From Smaragdicoccus niigatensis DSM 44881 = NBRC 103563 (GTDB lineage Bacteria; Actinomycetota; Actinomycetes; Mycobacteriales; Mycobacteriaceae): a stretch of 64,000 bases of DNA. The translations under genes and the position numbers were made by a program. Shown piece after piece: positions 30,041 to 38,248 of the stretch; the stretch's first letter is position 1, and each line of letters opens with the position of its first letter. The stretch spans positions 372,001 to 436,000 of the forward strand of contig NZ_AQXZ01000016.1 in NCBI RefSeq assembly GCF_000380645.1, in the 5' to 3' direction. Under the pieces are notes generated by a model that saw only the letters and a list, made by a program, of their open reading frames with translations, did not search any database and was not told the DNA's origin.

Positions 30041-31266
30041 AGGAACGCCTTCCCCTCGCCGCGATAGGTGGGCACCTCATCGACGACAGTGTCGCCGTCG
30101 ACCACGAAGATCGTGTTGACGTGCTCGCTCAGTTCGCCGGACTTCGTGTGCCGGAACCAGACTCGATCGCCGATCCCCAGCGCACGGGCAGCGTCACCGC
30201 GCAGTGGCGTCTGCACCTCCCCTGCTCCCTCGCGACCGACGTTATTCAGTCCGCTCGGCCACGCGATCTGTGGCAGCCTGTCGTCGCCCGGTGGACCCGA
30301 TGCAATCCAGCCGCCGCCATGACACGTGACGACATCCGGGCGCGGCTTTCGCACGACATTGAGTCCGAAGCCCAACGCGGGCGCGGGCCGGAAGTGCCGG
30401 TAGTGGTCGAAGAGATGGCCGCCGAAGAATCCGCTGCCTGCGGCGATATCGGTGACGGACTGATCAGCGGCAGTCGCCTCGAGTGAGCCCGTTCCGCCCG
30501 CATTGACGAATTCGAGGTCGGCAATCTTGCGGATCTCCGCGATGACGTGACGGCGACGATCGCGCAATTCCCGCATCGACGCCGACTGCATCAGTTGGAT
30601 CGCCCGGCTTTCATTGCCGAGCCCGGCGACTTGCGCCTCGTAGGACATGACGCCGACAAGGCGGAACCCACGACGCTCGTGAATCGTGCGGGCGAGCGAC
30701 ACCGCCTGGTGAACCGTATGAACCGGGGAACGCAGAACACCGAGGTCGCCCATGACGGGAAGGCGCAATGATGCATCCAGGTCGATCGCGACTCGGATGT
30801 CGTCCCGCTTGTCCGCGGACGCCACCGCATCGACGAGGTCGAGTTGCTCAATCGCATCGACGAGGATCGTCACTTGTTGCAACGCAGTCGGATTCGCAAT
30901 GAGTGCGGCGATGGCCGTGCGGTTGACGGTCGGATATCCGACCAGGATGTCCGCGACGCCGTGCTCGGACAGCCAGATCGCTTCCGCCAGGTCATACGCG
31001 AGAACACCACTGAAGCCGGGAAGCGTGAGAATCGCTTCGATGAGTGGTCGTACGCGCAGCGACTTGCTCGCCACGCGAATCGGCGCACCCTGTGCCCGAC
31101 GACGCAGATCTGCGATGTTGTGCAGGAGCGCCGGGAGACTCAGCGCGGCCACCGGCGCATCGAGCTCTGCGGTCGCAACGGTCAGCGAGTTCCAGTAGTG
31201 GGCGGGCGCCGCGACCCAGGGCCTGTCCTTGGGTGGTTCCGAGGCGAGCAACGACGGTAGGCGCAC
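30037..31266 (-). CDS. PLP enzyme, alanine-racemase-fold amino acid deaminase/aldolase
   Basis: About 409 aa with a fold-type III PLP barrel: PIRVASKSLRVRPL holds the Schiff-base Lys, and NAGGTGSLEA binds the cofactor phosphate; the C-terminal beta domain matches D-threonine aldolase/D-serine dehydratase-like proteins (VTCHGGGW, DRVWFRHTKSGELSEH metal-site region). The pairing with the lactone oxidase is common in actinobacteria. I prefer the GTG at 31266; upstream in-frame sequence to 31377 would overlap the small plus-strand gene. Substrate unknown. Confidence 0.85.
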   Translation of the reverse strand: MRLPSLLASEPPKDRPWVAAPAHYWNSLTVATAELDAPVAALSLPALLHNIADLRRRAQGAPIRVASKSLRVRPLIEAILTLPGFSGVLAYDLAEAIWLSEHGVADILVGYPTVNRTAIAALIANPTALQQVTILVDAIEQLDLVDAVASADKRDDIRVAIDLDASLRLPVMGDLGVLRSPVHTVHQAVSLARTIHERRGFRLVGVMSYEAQVAGLGNESRAIQLMQSASMRELRDRRRHVIAEIRKIADLEFVNAGGTGSLEATAADQSVTDIAAGSGFFGGHLFDHYRHFRPAPALGFGLNVVRKPRPDVVTCHGGGWIASGPPGDDRLPQIAWPSGLNNVGREGAGEVQTPLRGDAARALGIGDRVWFRHTKSGELSEHVNTIFVVDGDTVVDEVPTYRGEGKAFL

Positions 31267-31355
31267 GAGAATCAGGCTATTGAAGAAAATCTGTTGAAGC
31301 CCACGACTCCTCGTCCTAACGTCGAATTCACCTTCGAATCTGGAAGGACATCGAA

Positions 31356-31514
31356 ATGCCAGACCAAGCTCGGGCAAGCCGCCGGGACGACCTGCCGAAG
31401 AAGCAGCGCCACAATCAGTCCCTCATTCAGCAGAAGCAACAAGGTCGTGTCACCAAGGCCCGGTCCGTCATGACCAGCACCCCGCAGCACTTCCGCCAGC
31501 GCGGCTTCCGCTAA
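31356..31514 (+). CDS. Small basic protein of 52 aa
   Basis: ATG at 31356 preceded by GGAAGGA, 52 codons with GC-rich third positions, ending TTCCGCTAA. The product is rich in Gln, Arg and Lys (RRDDLPKKQRHNQSLIQQKQ) with no hydrophobic stretch, so it may bind nucleic acid or the ribosome. It is followed 11 bases later by a very long terminator hairpin, which supports it being an expressed unit. No family recognised. Confidence 0.65.
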   Translation: MPDQARASRRDDLPKKQRHNQSLIQQKQQGRVTKARSVMTSTPQHFRQRGFR

Positions 31515-31525
31515 CCACGGTGAGC

Positions 31526-31572
31526 GCACAACCCTCGCGGTAACGCCCGAGAGCGTTCCGCGAGGGTTGTGC
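31526..31572. terminator. Long bidirectional terminator hairpin
   Basis: GCACAACCCTCGCGG (31526-31540) pairs perfectly with CCGCGAGGGTTGTGC (31558-31572), and inside AACGC (31542-31546) pairs with GCGTT (31553-31557): 20 bp with a single unpaired T. It lies between the 52-aa gene and the convergent ABC permease stop at 31581. Confidence 0.9.
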
Positions 31573-31580
31573 ACTCGCGG

Positions 31581-32354
31581 TCAGAACACCGTCTTGGTGA
31601 CCGATCGAACCCCTACGAACAGGCCAGCCGCTGCAGTGATCGCGGCGGCGACGGCACCCCAGAGCACGCTCATGCCGAGGTCGCCCGCGAACAGCGTCCG
31701 CTCGGCTTCGACGATGTACGTCAGCGGGTTGAACTTCGACAGAACCTGCATCCAGCCTGGACCGGTCTCGAGCGGCAGCATCATGCCCGACAGGATCAGG
31801 AGCGGGAACAGCAGAGTCTGTTGAACCGCCCAGAAGATCCACTCCGTCTTGCGTGCCGCGATGGCGAGCGCGTACGAGAGCGCACCGACTCCGACTCCGA
31901 ACACGCCCAGAATGACCAGTCCGACCACGATGTGCGCTGGGTAGAGATGGAATCCGAACGGTGCCGCGATGAGCGTGATGATCAACGCCTGCACGACGAG
32001 CGGTGTCATCTCCTTGAGCGCACGACCGATCAACAGCGCAGGTCGCGACAACGGAGTGGCCAGGATTCGCTCGAAAGCGCCGGTCATGATCTCGTACTGC
32101 AAGTTCGAGCCGGTCATGGAGGTACCGAACATCGTGATCATGACGACGACACCGGGCAGGAACCACTGCAGCGACGACCCGCCGAAGGCGCCGGCCGCAC
32201 CGGATCCGGCGACGCCGTTGAGCAGCGGGCCGAACAGCCCGAGGAAGACGAGCGGCTGGATGAGCGAGAAGATCAGCGAGAACGGATCACGAAGGATCGT
32301 GAGCATTTCCCGCTGCCACACGAAGCGGGTGTCGGAAAGAACCGCAGTCATCAC
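31581..32354 (-). CDS. ABC-2 type exporter permease (DrrB family)
   Basis: A 257-aa membrane protein with six predicted helices. LTILRDPFSLIFSLIQPLVFLGLFG and LSKFNPLTYIVEAERTL before the last helices are typical of DrrB and NodJ-like permeases. It overlaps the ATPase stop (ATGA at 32351-32354). With the ATPase it forms a two-gene exporter; substrate unknown, a drug or lipid by family. Confidence 0.92.
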   Translation of the reverse strand: MMTAVLSDTRFVWQREMLTILRDPFSLIFSLIQPLVFLGLFGPLLNGVAGSGAAGAFGGSSLQWFLPGVVVMITMFGTSMTGSNLQYEIMTGAFERILATPLSRPALLIGRALKEMTPLVVQALIITLIAAPFGFHLYPAHIVVGLVILGVFGVGVGALSYALAIAARKTEWIFWAVQQTLLFPLLILSGMMLPLETGPGWMQVLSKFNPLTYIVEAERTLFAGDLGMSVLWGAVAAAITAAAGLFVGVRSVTKTVF

Positions 32355-33301
32355 GCATCGCCCCCTTCGCGCAAGCTGCGCCCAGTCAGATTCAGGAACA
32401 CATCGTCCAAGGTCGGTTGATGCAGGGTCGCCGACAGGACGTCGATCCCCTTGTTGTGCAACGCATTCAGAAGTCTCGGAAGCGTTCGATCGCCGGCCTC
32501 GACGCGAACGTTGATGGTGTTCGACGTGGTGTCGAGAATCGTTCCGGCATTCGCAGCGACCTCGCTGGCGAGTTGTACGTCGGATTCGTCGACCGTCACG
32601 GCGATCCGATCACCGGCTTGCTGGGCCTTAAGTCGATCGGCAGTGTCGGCGGCGATGATGCGGCCGTGGTCGATGATGACGATCCGCTCGGCCATCGAGT
32701 CAGCTTCCTCGAGGTAGTGCGTCGTCAGCACGATCGTCGTGCCGCGTTCCTCGCGCAGACGGGTGATGTGTTCCCACAGGTTGGCGCGGTTCTGCGGGTC
32801 CATTCCCGTTGATGGCTCATCCAGGAACAGCAGTTCGGGTGAATGAATGAGTCCGAGCGCGATGTCGAGTCGACGCTTCTGACCACCGGAAAGTGTGCTT
32901 ACCTTCCGCAGTTCCATACCCTCGAGGGCCAGGGTTGAGAGCAATTCCTTGCCCCGCTCCGACACCTCGTCTTTGGACAATCCATAGAACCGGCCCTGCA
33001 TGCGCAGTTCGTCCCAGACGCGGTAGTTGTAGCCCGCTCCTGGATTCTGGCCGATGTAGCCGATCTTCTTGCGCACCCCCGCGGGGTTCTTGGTGACGTC
33101 GATGCCGGCGACTTTGGCCGTTCCACTCGTCGGCGGAAGCAAGCTCGTCAGCATTCTGAGCGTGGTCGACTTTCCGGCGCCGTTGGGACCGAGAAGCGCG
33201 ACGAGTTCGCCCTTTTGGACGTCGAGGTCGATGCCTTTGACGGCTTCAACGACCTGCTTGCCAGTCGTAAATGTTCTGGTGAGTTTCTCGGTGTGAATCA
33301 T
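32351..33301 (-). CDS. ABC exporter ATP-binding protein, DrrA family
   Basis: A 316-aa ATPase starting MIHTEKLTRTF at 33301: Walker A GPNGAGKST 38-46, signature LSGG 137-140, Walker B LLFLDE ending D161-E162, and the DrrA C-terminal domain ending HQPTLDDVFLNLTGRSL. The frame stays open upstream to 33850 but that part lies antisense to the TetR gene and has no family match, so it is excluded. Divergent TetR gene probably controls the pair. Confidence 0.93.
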   Translation of the reverse strand: MIHTEKLTRTFTTGKQVVEAVKGIDLDVQKGELVALLGPNGAGKSTTLRMLTSLLPPTSGTAKVAGIDVTKNPAGVRKKIGYIGQNPGAGYNYRVWDELRMQGRFYGLSKDEVSERGKELLSTLALEGMELRKVSTLSGGQKRRLDIALGLIHSPELLFLDEPSTGMDPQNRANLWEHITRLREERGTTIVLTTHYLEEADSMAERIVIIDHGRIIAADTADRLKAQQAGDRIAVTVDESDVQLASEVAANAGTILDTTSNTINVRVEAGDRTLPRLLNALHNKGIDVLSATLHQPTLDDVFLNLTGRSLREGGDA

Positions 33302-33315
33302 TCCCAGCCCTTTAT

Positions 33316-33358
33316 CCGTACAGCATACCGAGTTACGATTAACACCGTACACCGTACG
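33316..33358. promoter_or_regulatory. Divergent promoter and probable TetR operator
   Basis: Between the ATPase start (33301) and the TetR gene, CCGTAC occurs three times (33316, 33345, 33352), and CGTACACCGTACG (33346-33358) is an inverted repeat with 5-bp arms. TACGAT at 33334-33339 can serve as the -10 of the TetR gene, placing its start point inside the repeat. Confidence 0.5.
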
Positions 33359-33372
33359 CATTGGTGGTTCAA

Positions 33373-34158
33373 GTGACAGAATCCAAACCCGTGAGCAGCC
33401 CCTACGAAGGTGACCCGAGCGAATGGGGCACGCCCGAAGGTCGCGCGATGATCGAGCTGCTGTGGAATCCGCCGGCGCCGGGCACTCGTGGGCCCAAGCA
33501 GCGGCTTTCGCTCGATCAGATCCTCGGTGCCGCGATGGAGATCGCGGCCGCGGAAGGCGTCGACAAACTGTCGATGCGCGCGCTCGCCACCAAGCTCGGC
33601 GTCGGCGCGATGACGATCTATACCTACGTGCCCGGGCGCGACGAACTGTTCGAGTTGATGATCGACCGCGCGTGGGCCTCGAGACGACCGGCCGACCGGT
33701 CGCTCCCCTGGCGCGCGCAAATCGAGTTTCACGCCCGGGAAGCGTGGGCCATGTACGAGCGCTATCCGTGGATGATTCAGTCCAATCTCTGGCGGATGCC
33801 GTTGGGGCCCAATGTGCTCGACATCCAAGAGGATCTCTACCGGGCAGCAAACCTCACGGGGCTCCCGCCTGCGGACGTGGCCCGCGTGACCGGGCTCGTG
33901 GAATCGCATGTGTTCGGTATTGCCCGAAGCAAGATCACCGACACCCGCATGTCCGCAACGACCGGCATGAGCGCGGACGACTATTGGGAATCACGGTCGA
34001 GCTTCTGGGGGACGTATTACTCGGCAGAACGGTTCCCCACCATGACGTTCCTGTGGGAAGAAAAGGCCTTCGACCAAGGCATGGACGAAGGCTTCGAATT
34101 CGGGCTAGCGAGGTTGCTGGATGGGGTTGAGCTCCTGGTGGCGCGCCTTGAGCCCTGA
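33373..34158 (+). CDS. TetR/AcrR-family transcriptional regulator
   Basis: About 261 aa. The N-terminal HTH (ILGAAMEIAAAEGVDKLSMRALATKLGVGAMTIYTYVPGRDELFELM) is TetR-type, with a C-terminal all-helical ligand domain of the TetR_C type found beside ABC exporters. The GTG at 33373 has GGTGG upstream; GTG 33364 and TTG 33361 are possible alternatives. It is transcribed away from the drrAB-like pair and most likely represses it. Confidence 0.92.
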   Translation: MTESKPVSSPYEGDPSEWGTPEGRAMIELLWNPPAPGTRGPKQRLSLDQILGAAMEIAAAEGVDKLSMRALATKLGVGAMTIYTYVPGRDELFELMIDRAWASRRPADRSLPWRAQIEFHAREAWAMYERYPWMIQSNLWRMPLGPNVLDIQEDLYRAANLTGLPPADVARVTGLVESHVFGIARSKITDTRMSATTGMSADDYWESRSSFWGTYYSAERFPTMTFLWEEKAFDQGMDEGFEFGLARLLDGVELLVARLEP

Positions 34159-34161
34159 CAG

Positions 34162-34644
34162 TCACTCGGGAAGATACCGAAGGAGAGCGAGTGACACGCT
34201 CAGCGCGAGTGGGCACGTGACTTCGACCGATTCGCCCTTCTCGTTAGTCATTTCAACGTGCACTGAACCGAACGCAGTATCGATTCCGACCGTGCACCCC
34301 GCGCGGCGATCATTCGCCAAGAGATAGGTTTCGCCGACCCGGTCACCGACATTTGCGGTTTGAAAGTCTGAGTATGTGGCGTCTCGTCGAATGGTCGACA
34401 TGCCGTCGCCTGACGAGGAGACGACCAGCCAGTAGCGTCCGTTTGTCGTTTCCCATCGACAGACGTGCCACCCGACCGGTTGACCAGTCTCGTTCTTCGT
34501 CATGGGGACGGCCCCCGCCTGCCTCAACGCCTGATCCGGCAACCCCGTGCACGGATCCCAGACGTGGGCTTGAACGGCTTTGCCTTGGATCGCGCACGCG
34601 CCGATGAGGGCCGCCAGCACCAACGCCGCCATGACACTCCGCAA
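34162..34644 (-). CDS. DUF3558-type lipoprotein (paralogue 1)
   Basis: A 160-aa secreted lipoprotein: signal peptide with lipobox LIGAC, then the DUF3558 hallmark WDPCTGLPDQALRQAG and three further cysteines likely forming disulfides. The start is probably TTG 34644 (TTG-CGG), with GAGAGG seven bases upstream; the paralogue at 35576 also begins TTG-CGG. DUF3558 proteins often accompany type VII secretion-like small helical proteins and toxins in Rhodococcus and Nocardia. Last gene of a four-gene minus-strand cluster, 15 bp after the previous stop. Confidence 0.85.
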   Translation of the reverse strand: MRSVMAALVLAALIGACAIQGKAVQAHVWDPCTGLPDQALRQAGAVPMTKNETGQPVGWHVCRWETTNGRYWLVVSSSGDGMSTIRRDATYSDFQTANVGDRVGETYLLANDRRAGCTVGIDTAFGSVHVEMTNEKGESVEVTCPLALSVSLALLRYLPE

Positions 34645-34659
34645 ACCCGCACCTCTCTC

Positions 34660-35025
34660 CTACGCAGTGATCTCTATCTGACCTGGCTGGGGCCAGGTCG
34701 ACGGCGGGTTATCGGTAATCCAGGCGTACTCGATTCCGGAGAGGTGTCCATCGGTGATCCAGATGAGGATTTCGCCGCGATAGTCAGCTCTGCTGGTAAC
34801 AAACACCTCGACCTCGAGCGGCCCGTCCGGAGCGTCGAGTCGCGGACCGCTCATTGGACCCCGAATGTCGAGAATCCAGTCCGCGGAATTTCGCACTTGC
34901 GCCGACACAAGGTCGTCGACCAACGGTCGAAAACGCGAACTACTCGAAGCCACCGCCTCGACCAGGCGAACCACCTCTGGCTCGATCGGCCGCCACTCAT
35001 CAGCTTGTTGGTTGCCCGGATTCAT
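34660..35025 (-). CDS. Hypothetical protein, possible immunity-like fold
   Basis: A 121-aa acidic soluble protein with no signal peptide. The C-terminal segment EILIWITDGHLSGIEYAWITDNPP resembles a widespread pattern in small proteins found next to toxins and toxin-like genes, but I cannot name the family. It lies between a DUF3558 gene and a type VII-like helical gene; the context suggests an immunity protein. Low certainty on function, moderate on coding. Confidence 0.7.
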   Translation of the reverse strand: MNPGNQQADEWRPIEPEVVRLVEAVASSSSRFRPLVDDLVSAQVRNSADWILDIRGPMSGPRLDAPDGPLEVEVFVTSRADYRGEILIWITDGHLSGIEYAWITDNPPSTWPQPGQIEITA

Positions 35026-35143
35026 CGGACGAAGAATGTTCCTCTCTTGAGTTCAACGGAGGCCAACGGCCGTCTGGCGGTACCTGACCGCGGGGCGGTT
35101 GGAGTATCGCCCGCGTCAATTCTTCGCAAGGCGTGAATGCGAG

Positions 35144-35563
35144 TTAGCGCGGCTGCTCAACCGGGGTGAGCTCTTGATAACGCGCCTTGAGTTCTGAGGG
35201 TTGCTTGTCGGAGAGGCCGTGCATGGCGAGGTAGTTGGAAGCTGCGGCGTCGTCTTCCTCTTCGAAGTGTCGGATTGAAAGGAGCAAGAGTTCGCTCAGT
35301 TGCTCGCCGACTTCGATGAATTGATCAAGGCGCACCGTTAGTCCGGCATCCCGGTCGAATGCCAACCGATCGAATTTCGCAGCGAGCTGTCGCGCAGAAG
35401 GCAGATCCGGGAAGCCTGCTGCACCACCAATAAATCGCGTGTCACCCCGCATCTGGCGAAGTGCCTGCAACCAGTGCTCCGTCGCTTCGCGGCCCTCGAT
35501 GGCTTTCGAGGGCTTGATCCAAAGGTTCCCAGACTCAGCCTCGCTGAGCAGTTCTGTCCACAT
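35144..35563 (-). CDS. Helical type VII secretion-associated-like protein
   Basis: A 139-aa, mostly alpha-helical protein. FPDLPSARQLAAKFDRLAF followed by LDQFIEVGEQLSELLLLSIRHF matches the pattern (LPS...LA.KF...I..V..L) of small proteins encoded with DUF3558 lipoproteins and large secreted toxins in Rhodococcus and Nocardia. TTAGGAG is 4-10 bases upstream of the ATG. No toxin gene is adjacent. Family call from memory of pattern only. Confidence 0.72.
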   Translation of the reverse strand: MWTELLSEAESGNLWIKPSKAIEGREATEHWLQALRQMRGDTRFIGGAAGFPDLPSARQLAAKFDRLAFDRDAGLTVRLDQFIEVGEQLSELLLLSIRHFEEEDDAAASNYLAMHGLSDKQPSELKARYQELTPVEQPR

Positions 35564-35575
35564 GGCAACTCCTAA

Positions 35576-36052
35576 CTAGGACGGGAGGTTTGGGAGCAGT
35601 TTCCGCGCCACCACGAGAGCGACCTGGCATGCCGCGTCGCCAGCTTTGCGCCGAGTCATTTCGACATGAACTGAACCGCGGGCGGAGTCGAATCCGACAG
35701 TGCATCCGCCGTTTCGATCACCAGCCACCAGATAGGTCTGACCACTTCGCCCGCCAACCTCAACGACACGAAAATCTGCATAGGCCGCCCTCTTCCGCAA
35801 CGTAGCGAGGGAATCCTCCGACGATGCGACATTGAGCCGGTAGGTGTCGTAGGTGGTCTGCCAACCGCACACGTGCCAGCCCTTGAGCTTCACCGCGTCA
35901 TCCTTCGTCTCAGGCTTCGCCCCCGCCTCTCGCAAAGCCTGATCCGACAACTCGGTGCACGGGTCCCAGAAGTGAGCTTCGACAGCCTTGCCCGGAATAG
36001 AGCACCCACTGACGAGGGCCGCGAGCATCAACGCCGACACCACAGTCCGCAA
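35576..36052 (-). CDS. DUF3558-type lipoprotein (paralogue 2)
   Basis: A 158-aa lipoprotein parallel to the one at 34162: signal peptide RTVVSALMLAALVSGC with lipobox, WDPCTELSDQALREAG, GGCTVGFDSARGSVHVEMT. The two share most motifs along their length and arose by duplication. I place the start at TTG 36052, eight bases after AGGAGG; the GTG at 36061 overlaps that ribosome site. First gene of the cluster. Confidence 0.85.
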   Translation of the reverse strand: MRTVVSALMLAALVSGCSIPGKAVEAHFWDPCTELSDQALREAGAKPETKDDAVKLKGWHVCGWQTTYDTYRLNVASSEDSLATLRKRAAYADFRVVEVGGRSGQTYLVAGDRNGGCTVGFDSARGSVHVEMTRRKAGDAACQVALVVARKLLPNLPS

Positions 36053-36247
36053 ATCACTCACCTCCTACACACCATCGACGCACCAGATTGCCAAACGGTT
36101 CCATGGTCATTTGCGAGGACTCCTGCTGGGGCGGTCCGGTCACATTCCCTCTCGATTGAATTTCTTTAGCGCAGCGGCCGCACCACGGCTCCACTCACCG
36201 CAGAATCTGCACAGTCTTGCACCATCGTCGCAGGTCAGGGCCTCAAC

Positions 36248-36270
36248 TTGTCGTACCTCCGTCGTACGAT
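36248..36270 (+). promoter_or_regulatory. Candidate DNA-damage (PafBC / RecA-NDp type) promoter, leaderless
   Basis: TTGTCGTAC (36248-36256), exactly 8 bp, then TACGAT (36265-36270). This fits the mycobacterial RecA-independent damage promoter TTGTCRGTG-N8-TAnnnT in the first six bases, the spacing and the -10, but not in the last three bases of the upstream box. Seven bases after the -10 is GTG 36278, implying a leaderless mRNA. Confidence 0.6.
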
Positions 36271-36277
36271 CGATAAC

Positions 36278-37666
36278 GTGTTCGATACCGTCCTAACCGC
36301 CGCCACCACCGCCGCCAACCCCGTGGCAGGGGTCGATGCGGCGATCCTGTGGCACCGCATCGAATCAGCCGCCGCTGCCCGGAAGCTCGCATTTGTGGGC
36401 GAGGTTCTGGCCCGTCACCTCAACGAATGCGAAACACCAGTCGGAACGCTGCCCGGCGGCGTCGATCCTGCCGACGCCGCGGAAGCCGAAATCGCGGCCG
36501 CACTCGGCATCACCTGCTCCACCGCCGGGCGCTGGATGTGGCTCGGACACACTCTCGCCACCCGACTCCCTAACCTCGCGGCAACCTTCGCCGCGGGCGA
36601 GCTGACCGAACACCAGGTCCAGACCATCGCAACCTGCACCGCAAACGTCGACCCCGATTTCATCAAAGAAGTAGAGGCCCACATCCTGTCCGCCCTCAAG
36701 GGCTCGTCCGCGCGCCTGGTCGGTAAGAAGCTGCGCGCTGTGATCGACGCGGTCATCATCCGCGTCGACCCCGACGGCCTCCGCGCCCGCCGCGACGCGG
36801 CGGTATTGGGTCGGCACGTCCACGTCCACCCAGCCACCGACGGCATGGCCGAACTTGCCGGCTCCCTCACGGCCGAAGATGCCACTTTCCTCGACCGTCG
36901 CCTCGATGAAATGGCCAAGCGTGTCTGCAGTGATGACCCACGCTCATTCAGTGCCCGCCGCGCCGACGCCTTGGTCGCGCTCACCCACGGCCGCCCCGAC
37001 CTCGATTGTCTCTGCGGCGACCCCGCATGCCCCTTCACCGCCGATATCGCCGGCACCCCGCGCCGACCGCTCGTGCACGTCATCGCCCCCGCGGACACCC
37101 TCACCGGAGAGTCCGACGCACCGGGCTGGATCGACGGCTTCGGCTTCATCTCCGCAGAACACCTCCGCGCAATTGCCGCCGCTGCGGACCTGCGGGCGCT
37201 GCACAACCCGACTGTTTCGGACGCCGTGGCCGACTACTTCGCTGAAACCCCCGAGGATCGATACCGGCCCTCCCAGAGTCTGGCGGACTGGGTCAAAGCC
37301 GTCCACGGCTGGTGCGCATTCCCGGGATGCGGCCAACCCGCATGGGAATCAGACCTCGACCACCGGACACCCCGCAGCGCGGACGGGGACACCGCTTCGT
37401 TCAATCTCGGGCCGTTCTGCCGCAAGCACCACAACCTGCACACCCATGGAGGCTGGGAGACCGAGCAACTCATCGACGGCACCCTGATTCTGACCTCACG
37501 CGAAGGAAGGGTGTACCGGGTTCCGCCGCTCGGGCCGATCCCTCTGCTGAGCAACCCCGTGCCGATGAGGCCGAAGAGGCAACCCCGCGCCCAAGGACGC
37601 GTCAATCGCGTGCGAAGGGAGCGCAAACGTGCACACGATCAGAACAACGAGCCGCCACCGTTCTGA
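36278..37666 (+). CDS. DUF222 / HNH endonuclease protein (13E12-repeat family)
   Basis: About 462 aa. The N-terminal DUF222 domain (VDAAILWHRIESAAAARKLAFVGEV ... LGHTLATRLPNLAATFAAGELTEHQV) is followed by a C-terminal HNH nuclease: WCAFPGCGQPAWESDLDHRTPRSADGDT and CRKHHNLHTHGGW give the zinc cysteines and catalytic His-Asn-His. The tail is basic (RRERKRAHDQ). GTG 36278 is preferred over TTG 36248 because the latter lies in the promoter. Mycobacterial relatives are induced by DNA damage. Multi-copy family often spread in genomes. Confidence 0.9.
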   Translation: MFDTVLTAATTAANPVAGVDAAILWHRIESAAAARKLAFVGEVLARHLNECETPVGTLPGGVDPADAAEAEIAAALGITCSTAGRWMWLGHTLATRLPNLAATFAAGELTEHQVQTIATCTANVDPDFIKEVEAHILSALKGSSARLVGKKLRAVIDAVIIRVDPDGLRARRDAAVLGRHVHVHPATDGMAELAGSLTAEDATFLDRRLDEMAKRVCSDDPRSFSARRADALVALTHGRPDLDCLCGDPACPFTADIAGTPRRPLVHVIAPADTLTGESDAPGWIDGFGFISAEHLRAIAAAADLRALHNPTVSDAVADYFAETPEDRYRPSQSLADWVKAVHGWCAFPGCGQPAWESDLDHRTPRSADGDTASFNLGPFCRKHHNLHTHGGWETEQLIDGTLILTSREGRVYRVPPLGPIPLLSNPVPMRPKRQPRAQGRVNRVRRERKRAHDQNNEPPPF

Positions 37667-37679
37667 TCGACACCCCGTC

Positions 37680-37708
37680 TAGCCCGCCAGCCCAAGCTGG
37701 GCGGGCTA
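37680..37708 (+). terminator. Hairpin terminator after the HNH gene
   Basis: TAGCCCGCC (37680-37688) pairs with GGCGGGCTA (37700-37708), followed by a G-run rather than T-run, 13 bases after the stop. Confidence 0.75.
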
Positions 37709-37782
37709 GGGGGCGCGGGTCGCTAACGGCCCAGCCGGTTCCCAAGCTGCACACCGAAGTCGATCTTTGTACGCTGCCAGGT

Positions 37783-38235
37783 ATGCCTTCGTTTTCGAAC
37801 ACACGCACCGCAGTCATCAACGCAGACACGGCCGCGATCCACGCCCTGATCAACGACTTCCACAAGTGGGAGGGCTGGTCCCCGTGGGAGAAGCTCGACC
37901 CGCAGATCAAGCGGACCTACAGCGGCGCTGCTGAGGGCGTCGGCGCCTTCTACGCCTGGGAAGGCAACAAGAAGGTCGGCCAGGGCAGCATGGAGATCAC
38001 CTCCTCCACCCCGAGCCAGATCGAACTCGACCTCAAGTTCATCGTCCCGTTCGAAGCGGACAACAAGACGACCTTCACGCTCACGCCTGCGGGCACGGGA
38101 ACTGAGGTTGCCTGGACCATGAGCGGCGAGCGCAACATCCTGTTCGCGGTGATGGGAAAGCTGTTCTTCGACAAGGCGATCGGCAAGGACTTCGACAAGG
38201 GCCTGGCTTCGCTCAAGGAACTCGCTGAGCAGTAA
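37783..38235 (+). CDS. SRPBCC family protein (polyketide cyclase-like)
   Basis: A 150-aa START-fold protein beginning MPSFSNTRTAVINADTAAIHALINDFHKWEGWSPWEKLD, the usual N-terminal helix-grip start, with GEGNKKVGQGSMEI-like central strands and a C-terminal helix GKDFDKGLASLKELAEQ. ATG 37783 chosen; longer frame runs back through the terminator. Ligand unknown. Confidence 0.88.
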   Translation: MPSFSNTRTAVINADTAAIHALINDFHKWEGWSPWEKLDPQIKRTYSGAAEGVGAFYAWEGNKKVGQGSMEITSSTPSQIELDLKFIVPFEADNKTTFTLTPAGTGTEVAWTMSGERNILFAVMGKLFFDKAIGKDFDKGLASLKELAEQ

Positions 38236-38248
38236 TCGCTTGCCTTGA

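Noticed and set aside
33302-33850. N-terminal extension of the DrrA-type ATPase
   Set aside because: Lies antisense to the TetR gene; the ABC domain begins normally at 33301 and the extension is low-complexity Arg/Ser.
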